64,000 nucleotides of DNA, taken from contig NC_089863.1 in NCBI RefSeq assembly GCF_036373705.1, positions 9,560,357-9,624,356 of the forward strand. Direction: 5' to 3'. The stretch is from Amia ocellicauda (taxonomy: Eukaryota > Chordata > Actinopteri > Amiiformes > Amiidae). The translations under genes were made by a program, and so were the position numbers. The notes under the pieces were generated by a model. The model saw only the letters and a list, made by a program, of their open reading frames with translations, was not told the DNA's origin and did not search any database. Every line of letters starts with the position of its first letter. Position 1 is the stretch's first letter. Of the stretch, positions 10,227-21,540 are shown piece by piece.

Positions 10227-10875
10227 TGTCAGGGGCGGGGCGTGACGGGCAATTAACAGTTGATTGATCACTTTTATTTATTTATGTATTATGACTTATT
10301 TTCACTTACTAATTGGTTAAACCCAGAGACACGGTCAGTCAGCAGCGCAACCTACTACTGAGCACACGGAGCAGGACACTCACAGCCCACATGACCCACA
10401 GCCAAACCAAGGCGCAGGGCTGGAGAGGGAAGTAGGCTGGGGAGGGAAGTAGGCTGGGGAGGGAAGTAGGCATAACTGTGGAGTAGTGGTTAGGGCTCTG
10501 GACTCATAACCAGTGCAATGCAATGCTGTTGTACCCTTGAGCAAGGGTTACATTGCTCCAGTAAAATACATTTGTACACATTTATACAGCTGGGTAACTT
10601 CACATGAATCCTAGCGGTCACTGAATTCATCTTAACAGCAGCGCGGCAGACAAGAGACTTGTTTATATCCTCTGAGGGGAAGGTTTTTTTTCCTGTGTTA
10701 TTGGACTTTCCTGTGAATTAAATACTGTACATTCTCTGGTTGCTGCTATCTGTATTTTAGATTGAAATTGCCCGGGGAGAGAATTGACGGAGGTGAACGA
10801 GGTCCTCTCTCATTAATGAAGGAGGTGGCATGGTCGTGAAGCGTGTCACCCCTAACCACCCCATAGGTGGTGACG
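10227..10875 (+). repeat. LTR-like repeat, copy a
   Basis: It begins TGTCAGGGGCGGGG and ends GGTGGTGACG. It shares segments in the same order with 16396-18392 and 25784-26516 (early AACCCAGAG...GAGCAGGACA, late GGTGAAC-AGGTCCTCTCTC and a CACCCC-TAGG-GGTGAC end). The TG start, TGTCA/TGACG ends and an AATTAAATACTG segment resemble a solo LTR. No coding region is associated and the assignment is tentative. Confidence 0.45.
10473..10600 (+). mobile_element. tRNA-derived SINE fragment
   Basis: The head GTGGAGTAGTGGTTAGGG contains a Pol III box A-like segment, followed by CTCTGGACTC. The body TGTACCCTTGAGCAAGG...CATTGCTCCAGTAAAA...CAGCTGGGTAA is the widespread fish SINE body. The box B region is deleted, so it is not a tRNA gene and probably not transcribed. 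Confidence 0.65.
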
Positions 10876-11170
10876 TAAATTGTAAAATTAACTCAAACAG
10901 AACTCAAACTAAGGATTACAATAATGATACTCAACTCTCATAATTTTGAGGCCACAGAACAAGTTTTGTAGAAAGTTCAAACGCTCAGCGCTGTCCTCCA
11001 GCGAAGGGCATGTGGAAGCGGTTGGTTGAGATACATTTCACAGAGTATTATGGTTAGAAATAAATAACACACTTCGATTGTGTTAGCAGAAAGACTGTAC
11101 CCTGCACATATTGTGTAGAAAATAACAGTTTTTGTGTAGAATTTGAACACATTACTTCTAAGAGTGGTTC

Positions 11171-11445
11171 TCATGTCTTTAATGCCAATATCCTATATGC
11201 CTCTCTCCTCAGTAGCAAATTTACGAGATTCCCTCCTCTTTCAGGTCTAATCTTCTCCAGACCCACAAAATGAAGTGAGTGTGGTGAAGATCCAGCCTTC
11301 ATGTAGTGTTTGGCTATAGAGTACTCGGCAATTTGATTTCTAATCGCTGCTTTGTGTTCAGCAATCCGAATCTTAAGTGGTCTTTTAGTCTGTCCCACAT
11401 AGACTAATCCACAAGGACACATATAGATAACCCCAGCAGAATTTC
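11171..11445 (-). pseudogene. Penelope-like element GIY-YIG endonuclease domain (fragment)
   Basis: On the minus strand the frame reads AGVIYMCPCGLVYVGQTKR, then KIRIAEHKAAIRN, SIAKHYMKAG and LLLRREAYRILALKT. The GVIY...VYVGQT pair is the GIY-YIG motif; CPCG, the R/EH residues and the REAYWI-like end are typical of Penelope/Neptune elements. The frame stops at 11171-11173. Across the nested element the homologous PGLNEDLHFCPF continues at about 9185-9227 on the minus strand. The upstream reverse transcriptase part is missing. Confidence 0.82.
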
Positions 11446-11488
11446 AACTGATAAAACCATTTAAAATTATTTTTTCTACCAGAAAATA

Positions 11489-12350
11489 TATATAGATGGG
11501 TGACAAATTAACAGAAAACCCAACATAAAGTGTCTCAGTGAGGTGTTGGTCTCCACAAGCCGCCAGAACAGCTTCAATGCTCTTGGCACAGATTGTACGA
11601 GTGTCTGGACTCTACTGGAGGGATGAACACCATTCTCCCAAAAGATATTCCCTCATTTGTGTTTTGATGATGGTGGTGGAGAGCGCTGTCTAACACGTTC
11701 ATAGGTGTTCAGTTGGGTTGAGATCTGGTGACTGTGAAGGCCATAGCATATGATTCACATCATTTTCATACTCATCACACCATTCAGTGACCCTCGTGCC
11801 CTGTGGATGGGCATTGTCATCCTGGAAGAGTCCACTCCCATCAGGATAGAAATGTGTCACCATAGGAAAAAGGTGATCACTCAGAATAACTCTGCAATGA
11901 TTTGCAGTGACCCTTCCCTCTAAGGGGACAAGTGGACCCAAACCATGCCAGGAAAATGCCCCCCACAGCATAACAGAGCCTCCGGACCCCCTCACTGTAG
12001 GGGTCCAGCAGTCAGGCCTGTACTGTTCTCTTGGTGTCGCCTCACATGCACTCGCCCACTTGTCCAGAACACGAGCCAGTTGAGCGTCTTCGTGACTGAA
12101 GCTCCTGCCATTCATTCCCCAATAATGACCCCTCTTTCAAAGTCACTTAGATCGTTTCCTCTTGCCATCTTGATCCAAAATCGAGGTCAGCTGGCCCTGC
12201 TCAGCATTTGTATACCTGCCACAGAGCATGATAGGATGTAAATTGCTTAATTGTATCATGCAGTACACCTGTTTGGAGGCATCTGCATTCCTAATGTTCC
12301 TCCACTCATTTATTCAGGTTTATCCTTTCATTTGTTAATCTGTATATATA
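11489..12350 (-). mobile_element. Degenerate Tc1-like transposon
   Basis: The minus-strand frame 11699-12115 contains SVMLWGAFSWHGLGPLVP, a second-Asp block GLFQDDNAHPQGTRVTEW and a third-acidic block WPSQSPDLNPTEHL. The ends are loosely inverted (AGATGGGTGACAAATTAACA versus TGTTAATCTG). It is a different family from the Tc1 copies at 0, 42 and 46 kb. The N-terminal helix-turn-helix part is degraded. It lies within the Penelope nest. Confidence 0.8.
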
Positions 12351-12652
12351 AGAAGTGTGACATTTTGTAATACATGATATGTTTTTATCAAGATCTGTCT
12401 CATCAGGCATGCACACACACACATGTACACGTCATGGACGGTGCCAGTAGTCCAGCATTTAATACTGTATCGCCCTCTGCTGTTGTGAACAAGCAGTGAG
12501 GGCTGGAGCCCAGCAGCAGTGCAGCGCAGGGGCTCATGGGTGGTCTGTGTGTCGAAGGCAGCGGTCAGTGCCGCCTGAAAACACTTGTATGACGGACTAT
12601 TGTATGTGGACTTGCCATCCTGACTGTTCTATACCCTTGTGTGTGTTCCTGT

Positions 12653-13156
12653 GGAAGTGATATTGATTGTTTAATTATGCTTTATTGTTAGTACGTGTGT
12701 TTCACTTACTTGCTTTGCTGAGTGAAGTCCCAGAATGTACATTCCCAGCTGGACTAAACCACATTGCTAGACTGATTGCCTTCAGCTGCGCCCCTGACCT
12801 GAGAGACAGACTCTCAGTGGTCCTCAATGCTGGCCCTGGGGACCCCTGCTCTGCTGCTTCTTGTTCTAGCTGAGCCCTCAATTACTTCATTACTAGTAGG
12901 GTAGTTAACTGAACCTAATTTAACTAATCATTTGCCTAATAGGAGATCTTCAATTATTTTAAACAGTTTTAGAGTTCATGTTAAGTATGAAACTGCGGAA
13001 ATTGAAATCTCCAACTTTTTATAAGACACACAATTTAAAAAGTTAAATTGCAAATTGCAAATTGGTTCAATTGAGGGTTCAATTAAGTCATTGAGAGCTC
13101 GGTGGGACGAAAACCACCAGGGCACGGGGTCCCCAGGACCAGCATTGAGAGCCAGT
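12653..13156 (+). repeat. Duplicated block containing a hAT-type MITE
   Basis: This block is almost identical to 48087-48577 in inverted orientation; its open frame (12667-12873) is identical at protein level to that at 48366-48572. That frame crosses a MITE border, so it is not a gene. The MITE runs from about 12815 (CAGTGGTCCTCAATGCTGG) to about 13156 (CCAGCATTGAGAGCCAGTG). A right-end piece occurs at 58428-58465. Confidence 0.6.
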
Positions 13157-14338
13157 GGACTGTATAGACTGGCTATTGCTGTTCAAACAGTGAACGGTGA
13201 TGAGTGTGGTGGTGATGCGCTGCTCAAAAAGAGGGGAAAAGAGTCTTCATTGTGCAGCTGTTTCATGATGTATAGGGGGGGAATTCTTATAGTCAATTTT
13301 ACTAGCTTTACGTAGGATCTTTTCTGATGCTCTCCTTATTAGGAAGTTTAGGGTTTTTTATTGCCCAAGCTTTTACTTAGGTTGTATTTTTCTAACCCCC
13401 TTTCAAATCGTGCGCCTGGGTGCAGCCTTTGGTCAGAGTATTGGTGTAAAAATAAATGTTACACTTACCTGTCTGATGTGGTGTCCTGGGGTCCTGATCT
13501 GAGACTGCGCACGGAGGGAACTGGGTGCCACCTCTCCCTCTCCCTCCAAAACATCACTGGGATGAACCGGCGTGTCTCTGAGCACCACAGGAAGCTCAAA
13601 GCCCTTTATACAACCTTACATACTGCCATGTTCAACATCCTATTAACCCTCAATGATTAAGCAACAGCAGACATGGAAAGTCTGTAGACAAGCCACTGAG
13701 ATGAAGAGAAAGGAGACGATGACACAGCAGTTCCTACCGGTCGCACACTGCACTGTCCCTGACTGGGGGCTCCAGCGCAATAAATCCATACATACATGTA
13801 CATGTAACATTGACTGTTGTAAAATGTAGTAGTATGTGTGCATGGTAAGGGGAGGGCATTAAACAACCCTGTGATCAACATACAATTATGGTGTAGCATA
13901 GTAAAAACATGGTCAAAATGTGAGAGAATAATGGTAAATTCATGGTAACGTGATGGTAAAAGCGTGGTAAAAAATGTAATCATATGGCAAAGTACAGTGT
14001 ACCATGTCAAATATGATTGCTTTCCAGGGAGACTAAACATCAGTTCCCTGGAATATCCGCTGCCCTTATTTTCATCTGCAAACGCATGGCTGAGCTCTGG
14101 GACTTGCTGTGTGTGCAGATGAGAGAGGCTCAGACTAACGAGGTCAGCTCGATACTACTCACACAGCACCTGCTTGAAGTACAGTGTGCATTTTGTGTTT
14201 CTTATATGACTCCTGCTTGACTGACAGATGCACACCCGCGTCATCTGTGATCACACAGCAGAGGAGCACAGCCCTCCGACATCGCTTCTGTTGCAGGGGG
14301 TCAATAAATACACATGAGCATCTCCCTTCCATGTCAGC
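13157..14338. other. Repeat-derived stretch without genes
   Basis: The segment 13280-13663 matches 44345-44820 (inverted) and 58560-58830. Its AATAAATGTTACACTTACCT...GGTGTCCTGGGGTCC core resembles the 3' part of the LTR-like repeats at 16.4-18.4 and 25.8-26.5 kb. The rest (13664-14338) shows a piece shared with 63190-63225 and no coding signal. The 99-codon open frame at 13361-13660 has no family match that I recognise. Confidence 0.45.
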
Positions 14339-14552
14339 GCGTCTTTGTGTCGGTTTCTGTTTGTGTGGGCGACAGTTCTGCAGAGCTGGCAGGGAGCAAC
14401 ACATTTACCAATGCGGCCTAAAGTGAAGTGAAGTCATTCAGCTGTGGGTACTTGGGTGTTAGTGTGAGTCTGAGAGTGTGTGTGTGTGTGTGAGAGAGAC
14501 AATGTATGTGTTGTGTTCACACTCAGTCCTTACTCTGAGCTCAGAGGGGCAG
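14339..14552 (+). repeat. Duplicated promoter-upstream block (gene 2 pseudogene / gene 8)
   Basis: GCGTCTTTGTGTCGGTTTCT through the GT repeat to the TATA box is nearly identical to 63226-63442 upstream of gene 8. It shows that the gene 2 pseudogene and gene 8 came from one duplicated unit. Confidence 0.75.
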
Positions 14553-14638
14553 TATATAAGCACACAGACCCTCAGTGCGGCACTCACACTCAACCGCTTC
14601 AGACCAGACCAGCGAACTCTCTCTGCGTTTCTGTCCAG
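14553..14638 (+). promoter_or_regulatory. TATA box and exon 1 of RNase pseudogene 2
   Basis: TATATAAG at 14553-14560 and donor GTCCAG|GTGAAG at 14638/14639 match the other genes. The interval is 86 bp instead of 93 because seven bases (CCCACCG) are missing from the leader. The promoter could still fire although the coding exon is broken. Confidence 0.65.
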
Positions 14639-14745
14639 GTGAAGTGTCTCCATTAGAACATGTATGATATATCTGTAAGAGCATGTATTTCTCTCTGTCT
14701 GTCATTCTGTCTCTTTCTCTCTCTGTATGGCTTTCTGTTTCCCAT

Positions 14746-14978
14746 ACCTTCATTGACTCGTCTCGGGTGAATGTCGTCAACGTTTGCAGGGCAGGAGGCA
14801 GGAGATACTCGCAGAACAATCAGAGGAACCTGTGTGTGAGCACTAGTGTGTCACTAGTGTCATTCGTGCCCAGAGCTTCATCACGCTGGCCTGTGACAAC
14901 ATCGACAACCTCTGCCGGCCCGACCACTTCCAGACCACCAACCACCGGCCCAATGGGGCGAACGGACGCTGCCAGTGA
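14746..14978 (+). pseudogene. RNase-like pseudogene 2
   Basis: Only the part from TFIDSSRVNVVNVCRAGGRR to the C-terminal Cys is present. The splice acceptor, start codon, signal peptide and the His12 segment are deleted, and intron sequence runs directly into codon 69. An internal deletion of about 45 bp after NLCVST removes the Cys118 region and shifts the frame, so the His119 block is in another frame. The stop TGA at 14976-14978 and the 3' UTR with AATAAA at 15221-15226 are kept. It probably encodes nothing. Confidence 0.82.
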
Positions 14979-15226
14979 TTCTAACATCACACGTGTATTA
15001 TTGTGATTTAGTTTTCTGTTTCCCCACAATAACCAGCAATAATGATCGATGATTTCCTGTGAGATCTTATGATTTTAAAACTGTATCTGTATCTCTGCCT
15101 TTACACTGTCTCTCTGCTGTGTGACGCGCTGGGTGTGTCAGTCTCCTGAGAGCTGCGTCTCTCACTCTGACACCCCCCCGCTGTCTCTGTCCTCCATCAC
15201 AGAAAGTATAAAATATATAAAATAAA

Positions 15227-15581
15227 GTATTTTGCAGAGCAGCTGGTGTTGTGGGAGAGTATTGTGTAACAGAGGACTGTATATCACACAGGGCCTGGCG
15301 GGGCACTAGATATTCAGTTCACGCTCGGGAAAATAGTCGACATTTTGAGTCCTAACTATTGTATAAAAGCTTGCAAACCCTTGACATTTGGCTCCCCAAA
15401 AGCTATATCCTAATCTATGAGTAGGACAAAAAGCAGGGGGTTCGTGTTCAGGTGTGAGGTTATGATCACTAATACTCGGCCCAGTGCACAAACACATGGG
15501 ATTTCTAATATACATCTCTGGTCAAAGTTATCTTGTATTAACGCAATGTTGTCTCATATTTACACAGTCACAAGTCCTCTG
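15227..15581 (+). other. 3' flank of RNase pseudogene 2
   Basis: The sequence is homologous to the 3' flank of gene 4 (about 33060-33430, inverted), including the TTGGCTCCCCAAAAG and TCTCTGGTCAAAGTTATCTT segments. No gene is seen. Confidence 0.55.
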
Positions 15582-15962
15582 TGTCACGGCTACAGTCCAG
15601 CAATCAATCAATCAACATTCCTGAACCCTTGTGCACTTGTTCAATCACCCTCTGCTCCCATTCGCCCTGCACCTCCCAACTTGGATTTCTGTTCCACATA
15701 TAAACCCCTCACTAATCCTCAGTCTTTGCAAAGTTTTGTCAGTACTTACTACATTTCCAAGCAGTCTCCTTGTGCCCGACAAAAACCGTTATATCCTTGA
15801 CCACGACCTTGGACTTCCCTTGATTCTCTGTTTGCCTGATCGACAGACCCTTGCTAGTGACCACGACCACGTCTTTGCCTTGCCCTTGATTGCCCTGTCC
15901 TGACCAACTCTGCCACGCACCCCAACTGGGTCCCCTGTTCCTGTGGCCCGTGGAGCGTCACA
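15582..15962 (+). mobile_element. Solo LTR (381 bp) with empty-site support
   Basis: It begins TGTCACGGC and ends GCGTCACA (TG...CA). It is flanked by CTCTG (15577-15581) and CCCTG (15963-15967), a 5-bp target duplication with one mismatch. The paralogous sequence at about 33060-33066 (minus strand) has the site CCCCTGG uninterrupted. CATATAAACCCC near 15695 could be its TATA box. No internal retrovirus-like genes are present. Confidence 0.75.
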
Positions 15963-16395
15963 CCCTGCTTTGGTATATTTACACAATCATTGGCACCTCA
16001 GAACTTGAGCTCCACTAGTCCCAGAAGCCAAATACACTGCCAAAAAAACCATAAGGCATCGAGACCAACTATTGAAGAGTTCAGCTGGTTTCCAATCATT
16101 TTTCTCCAATCCGAGTCGCAGAAAGAGCAGAAGAAGCCTTGAAAAAGGGGAAACCTGAGCTTTTAAATAGTTTGTCACGATCCCTTATGTTTCCTTGTTA
16201 CAATCATATGGGGGAAAAAAAACACTTGCAGTCAAAGATTCCCCCACAGCGACTTTAATCATTTGCACTTTAGTTTTTATTAAAACGTCTCAGTTTCAAG
16301 CCAGCGACAGTGTGGTCCTGTTCTTGTCGCTACAGTTGGTTCACTACCTTCTCCGGGGAAGGTTGTTCACACGGTTAACACGCCTGCTTTGCTGG
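15963..16395. other. Repeat flank without genes
   Basis: 15963-16200 matches the region after gene 4 (32820-33060, inverted). 16200-16395 resembles the CAAAGCAGGTGTC repeat also seen at 23.7, 41.3 and 44.1 kb, in inverse orientation. No coding region is visible. Confidence 0.45.
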
Positions 16396-18392
16396 TGTCA
16401 CGGGTGGGGCCTGACAAGCCATTAGCAGTTAATTTATCACTTTTTTTACTTATTTATTATGATTTATTTTCACTTCATTACTGTTGCCGTGCACTGATTT
16501 GGTTTTCACGATTGTTTATTTATAAAGTATGCTCCTTTACTTTCTTATTGTGTATAGTGTTGGGTTAATTGGTAGATTGATTGCTTTGGTTGTTAAGCGC
16601 ATTCCCCTGGACTTACCTGCACGTCATCCCAGTGATTGTCTTCACCTGTACAACCTGTCCTGCTATTATTTAAACCCAGAGAGACGCTCAGCCGGCCTGC
16701 AACCTCCCACGGAGCAGGACAGGGTCCGAGCCGATGCCCCGGTTCCGCTGGTCAGAGCCGGTTAACGGGCCGCTGCTGGACACGTCCGTCCACTGAGGAC
16801 ACGAGTCTCTATCAGAGGAGTGAGTCTGACTGAGACACAGGAGGACAGCAGACACATTGTGTCGGAAATATAATCTCAAGAGCCGAGCGATCACGAAGAA
16901 ATTACAGTTGTATTAGCAGCATGGAGTGAAATCCAGTACAGAGACAATGACTGATACAGTTCATATCAGTGCATTAAACACTGTGATTCACAGACTAGTG
17001 ACAATAAACTGAAGGATAATAATGTATTAAACTGTATGACAGCTGGCCGGTGTTCAGGCTGTGTGTGTGAATGTGTGCAGGACAATCCAGACACAGTCAG
17101 TGTGAAGAACACGAGTCATTAACGTGTCCATTTACAATTAAATTAATGAATAAATACATACAGCAGATCTGGGTTTCCTCTAAAACATAAGGACTGGTTT
17201 AATAAATGCGTCCATAAACGCCATGACTGAGACGCGCACTTTAGTTCAATTAAAGCTGCTATATTGTCTCTGGATGATTAATGTGAAACGTGTGTATTGT
17301 GTTTCAAGTGTAACTTGCCCTGGTTAAGGATCTGATAAGTACATTATAAATAATACGGCAAATAGTATCGTTTGCAGTTACAGATCTGTAGTAAGAGTAA
17401 TAAGTGAAGGGAGTCACTGTGCGTTTAAAATACATATATACCAGCACAAATGATGACGATAATAATATCAATACATATTCGCTATGTAGTATTATTGTTG
17501 CACATGAAACGTATTCTTATGGGAACATGCTTGTGTGAATATAATGTTGTCTCTACACGTCCAGCTCTTCTAGTATCTCTAACAGAAACGTGTATTTATT
17601 CGCTGTTTCCAGTCCTGTAAAGCACAAATAATAAAACAGACAGGTGAGTCGCTCGCAGTGTTTCTGTCTGTTTTTAACACAAATCCCCACGGAGCGACAA
17701 GTCCTCTGCTTTCTTCCGTGGGAAGGGAATAGTTAAGAGAAGCAGGACATTGTTTATTGAGACTTTGTCAGGGTTTCATCTGTCTGTTCACCTGGTGGAA
17801 AGGGTCCCTCTGCGGGGTGCTAGAGGCTGTTGCCTGCTGTGCTGCTGGACTAGGAGGATCATTGAACCACTGCAGTGGAGTCTGTGCGATTTGAGACTTG
17901 AGATTTGCTCTTCCCTGCAGTCACTGGGGTCCCAGTTGGCTGACTGGTCCCAGCACTACTGAACAGACTTGGTTATGTCCTCTGAGCAGAAGGGAGATTT
18001 CTTTCCTGTAGATGACACTGTAAAACTTGGTTGTGGCTATTTCTATTTTAGACGAGGAAACTGGGTTTTATCTATTTTAATTAGCTCTTTCTAATTTTCT
18101 TTGTTTTGGGTAGGGTTGTTAGTAGTTTTAGTGTGCGGTTTTATTAAAGGCAATTTTATTATAGGTTTTAGATGTAAATATTGCAATTAATGTATGCTAG
18201 TACAGTCTTCATGCCCTGTTCTAGCTAAATAAAATCAGTTTACTTTTTGTAAACTTGCCTTGTGTGTGGTGGTATTCTGGGGTCCAGTCGAGCCGCCCGG
18301 GGAGAGACTTGAGGGGGTGAACCAGGTCCTCTCTCGTCAAATAAGAGGTGTTGTGGTCATGACATGTCATAAGCACCCCGTAGGCGGTGACA
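16396..18392 (+). repeat. LTR-like repeat, copy b (1997 bp)
   Basis: The ends TGTCACGGGTGGGGC and GGCGGTGACA form an inverted TGTCAC/GTGACA. The repeat interrupts a sequence that is continuous near 23.65 kb (CAAAGCAGG...TGTTTTGG, inverted). Segments shared with copies a and c include the AACCCAGAGAGACGCTC leader and the GGGGTGAACCAGGTCC 3' part. The middle (about 16.8-17.7 kb) is not in copy a and may be a further insertion. No open frame looks like gag or pol. Confidence 0.45.
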
Positions 18393-18507
18393 GTAATGCA
18401 GATGTTTTGGTTGAGAGAGGAACCCTCAGAAGAAGTGTGACATTTTGAAAGACGGATCATGAGCAGGGAGATTTAACCATTAAAAGAATAAACACAAACC
18501 GCTTTGT

Positions 18508-20196
18508 CTCACAATGTGCTGTCATGGTTTAAATCATATCTGTCAAATGGACTCCAATATGTACAGATTAATGAGAACCACTCAGATTTAACTGAGGTTA
18601 AGTATGGAGTGCCACAAGGTTCAGTCCTTGGACCTATACTTTTTTCATTGTACATGTACTCCCTTTTGGTGATATAATTCAACGACATAATCGTAACTTT
18701 CACAGTTACGCAGATGACACAAAATTATATCTGTCAGTAAATCCTAACAACACCATAGACCTAGAAACACTAATCTGCTGTCTGTCCGAGATTAAAACAT
18801 GGATGACAAAAAAAGTTCTTATGCTTAATTCTGACATAATAGAAGTCCTCATTTTAGGGGACAAAAATCGAACTGTTCATCATGCACTGACAAATCTAAG
18901 TACTGATAACTTTAATTTCTCCCCAAAGGAAATAGCACAAAACCTGGGTGTCATCTGTGATCTAAATCCTTTGAACCACATATCCAGAATGTGTCGATCT
19001 TCATTTCTCCAGCTTAGAAACATCACTAGACTGAGACAATTCCTCTCGTTACAGGACACTGAGAAATTGATACACGCATTTGTCACATCTGGATTGGATT
19101 ACTGTAATGCCATTCTGTCAGGCAGCACAAACAGCTATTTCTGCACTTCAGTCCAAAATGCTGCTGCAGGAATTCTTACTAAAACAAAAAAACATGATCA
19201 CATCACTCCAGTATTGGCTTCTCTTCACTGGCTGCCCGTGCACTACAGGATAGACTTTAAAGTTCTCTTACTAACATTTAAAGCACTAAAGGGATTGGCA
19301 CCTCCCTACTTAAAATATCTCCTTATTCAAAACACTCCAGGTCAGCCATTGAGATCACAAGAAGCCAGTTACTTAGTGGTCCCTAAAATACACAAGAAAA
19401 CCACAGGTGGTAGAGCATTCAGTTATAGGGCCCCGAAGCTGATGAATGATCTTCCAGTCAAAGTAAGAGATGCCCCCTCTGTCTTAGCCTTTAGTCTGTT
19501 TAGTCTCTGTTTTTCTAGCCCATAGTGCCGCCGGTGTGCCATGGACATGCAATTGCACAGCTGTCTTTGGAAATGTCCTGCACTGCATGACCAGTATCTG
19601 AGCACGACTGCCTTCTTGTCTTCTAGCAACAGCCTCCTCTGAGGGTCCAATGAGGCACCTCGTCCCCCACCATGGAAGTCTGATGAGGCACAACCCTCCT
19701 CCAAGGCACCTCACCATGGAGGGCCAACGAGGCATCCACACCCAAGGTCTGACGAGCCATCGCCACCCAAAGGCTGTTGATGGTCCAACCCCCCCACCCC
19801 CGATGGCCGGCGAGAGGCATCCTCCAGAGGGAAGAGCACAGCCAGCAGCACCGAGCAAGAGCGTTCTGATCTCCTTGCTGCTGTAATAACTACACTGCCT
19901 GGAGGGGAGGCAACCATTAGGCCTAGGCCCTAAGCCGTGGACCCCCAGAGATTCATTTTCTCCTACATGCCATCCATAGGAGTTTTTTTGTTTTTCTCTC
20001 CTCCGTGCCTAAATGGTTTATTTACTTAAATGTTCACTTACTTTATTTTAAATCATGTAAACTGTTTACAGGTTTAGATTTATTTTACTTTATTGAATTC
20101 ATGTATTTTATTTTGCTGTACTTTGTATGTTTTCCAGTCTGTAAAGTGCTCTGTGGCTACCCTGCGAAGGGTGCTATACAAATAAAAATTGATTGA
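18508..20196 (+). mobile_element. L2-type LINE, 3' part
   Basis: It starts inside the reverse transcriptase (LSWFKSYLS, YGVPQGSVLGPILF, YADDTKLYLS after a frame break). It continues in the frame 18803-19525 (SGLDYCNAILSG, ASLHWLPVHYRI, FKVLLLTFKALKGLAPPYL). The 3' end GTAAAGTGCTCTGTGGC...GCTATACAAATAAAAATTGATTGATT is the L2 tail. A subfamily-specific segment with GAGGCACCTC repeats (19620-19760) is also present in the L2 at 59.74 kb. Stops and the 5' truncation make it inactive. Confidence 0.88.
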
Positions 20197-20214
20197 TTTT
20201 TACACAACATAAAT

Positions 20215-20640
20215 CAGGTTAAAAATAACATACTGCATTTTCCAGCCCATCGAGCTGTATGGGACTGAGGTATGGGGCTCAGTCAGTCAACAGGACTACA
20301 GGAAATGGGATAAACACTCAATGGAAACCCTGCAAGCTAAACTATACAAAAGCCCAAACCAGGCATGCAGGTCAGAATTACACCACGATCCACGGCCCAT
20401 CAACATACAGAAAAGAGCACTCTGGACACATCTGAAGAACAGTGACCCAGACCTGCTCCAGCACAAGGTCCTGCCAACCCAAGAGCTCAGCCCAGAAAAG
20501 AGTCCCCTCAGCCAGCTGGCCCTGAAGCTCACTGCACAGTGGAGGCTGGTTAGCAAACTGCAGTACACATCAACATCTCCTCTCTGGAACATTGGGGCAA
20601 AGAAATTTAAATTACAAACCACCATTTAAATTTGAGAGGG
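20215..20640 (+). mobile_element. APE LINE fragment (same family as the gene 1 intron element)
   Basis: The nucleotide and protein sequence (IELYGTEVWGSVSQQDYRKW, SMETLQAKLYK, NIQKRALWTHLK) matches the post-RT connector of the LINE at 4540-4990. Both ends are truncated. Confidence 0.8.
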
Positions 20641-21333
20641 TGATGGAGAGAGGGAGGTCCAGTATTGTTGAAAATTATGAATTTGCCTGACTATATAATT
20701 CGGTTGCACTTTCATTCAATTCCACAAGGGAGCAGCGATCTCACAGTCTTAAGAGAGACTCTCTACCACTGTATGTACGCGAGTGTGACTGGCGCTATAG
20801 CGATAGATACAGTACCATATTAGAAAAGAGAAATTAGAATTGCAAATTGCGAACTACTTATTGATTTTTCACATTAATATTTCCCTTTTTTAATAATTCT
20901 AGATATTCATGGTTTTTGTTTTTCAATTTTAAATCAGAGCGTGTTGTGTAAAATTCCCACTATGACGTACTGGATGTTGCGTCACCCCTATTGGACTGAC
21001 AGGCTTCTAGTGACGCATTACACACACGAGGCTCATTCCCATCCAGAGCCGCACTGTCTTTCCCTCTCGTTCACCTGGCCCCTTTTTTATATTCATCCTT
21101 TGTGTTGTAATATGATATATGATAATATGATATTAGTTCCTTATGGAAGATGGGGATAAACTTTGGGTTACCTTAGTTGTATAGTAAGTTTTCATTAGGT
21201 TGCTGGTTGGATTATTGCTACATTTGAACATAAGAACATAACATAACTTGAACATAAGAAAGTATAGAGTAAAATAACATGATGCAGTGGGTTGGTTTTC
21301 CTCCTGTCCTCCCCAATTTTCTGAGTCACCAAC
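20641..21333. other. Intergenic stretch, nothing recognised
   Basis: AT-rich sequence with no open frame resembling a known protein, and no strong repeat shared with the rest of the window. Confidence 0.4.
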
Positions 21334-21540
21334 CGTGTTGTTGTTGAGGTGCTGTGACCCGTCCAGAGCTCACAGCCTCCACACAGAGTCGGCACATCAC
21401 AGTGCTGGAGGGGCATCATGGCCACCAGACACCAGTAGCCAGGAACCTGCGCCAGTGAAGGAGCTGGAGAGTCACCTGAGAGAGAAGCAGCACGGCAGCA
21501 GCAACAGCACGATATGATCAGACCTGTCCAATAATTCACA
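21334..21540. repeat. Composite repeat, duplicated at 31768-31967
   Basis: GAGCTCACAGCCTCCACA to CAGCAACAGCACGAT is nearly identical to 31768-31967. A shorter related motif (CTGCGCCAGTGAAGGGGCTGG) lies upstream of genes 1, 4 and 7. Function unknown. Confidence 0.5.

Larger units (their letters stand above)
9228..11166. mobile_element. Non-autonomous DNA element with CACTCTTAGAA ends, nested in the Penelope element
   Basis: The ends CACTCTTAGAA (9228) and TTCTAAGAGTG (to 11166) are perfect 11-bp inverted repeats. Subterminal regions are rich in AACACA/TGTGTT repeats on both sides. The flanking Penelope reading frame resumes on the other side, which supports the borders. There is no transposase gene. 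I could not find a convincing target duplication. Inside are a 142-bp palindromic MITE, an LTR-like repeat and a SINE. Confidence 0.6.
9048..12652 (-). mobile_element. Penelope-like element with nested insertions (whole insert)
   Basis: Compared with the paralogous sequence at about 48.58 kb, this 3.6 kb is extra: flanks GAACATTTCAT (to 9047) and GGAAGTGATATTG (from 12653) are nearly contiguous there. The recognizable part is a C-terminal GIY-YIG endonuclease domain on the minus strand at 11171-11445 that continues at about 9185-9227. A large non-coding DNA element (9228-11166) and a Tc1-like element (11489-12350) are nested inside. The 5' reverse transcriptase is not visible, so the Penelope copy is truncated or eroded. 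Confidence 0.65.

Noticed and set aside
10473-10600. Possible tRNA gene
   Set aside because: The box A-like head continues into a SINE body and the box B region is missing.
12667-12873. 68-codon frame repeated identically at 48366-48572
   Set aside because: It crosses the border of a hAT-type MITE in both copies; identity reflects a duplicated repeat block rather than protein constraint.
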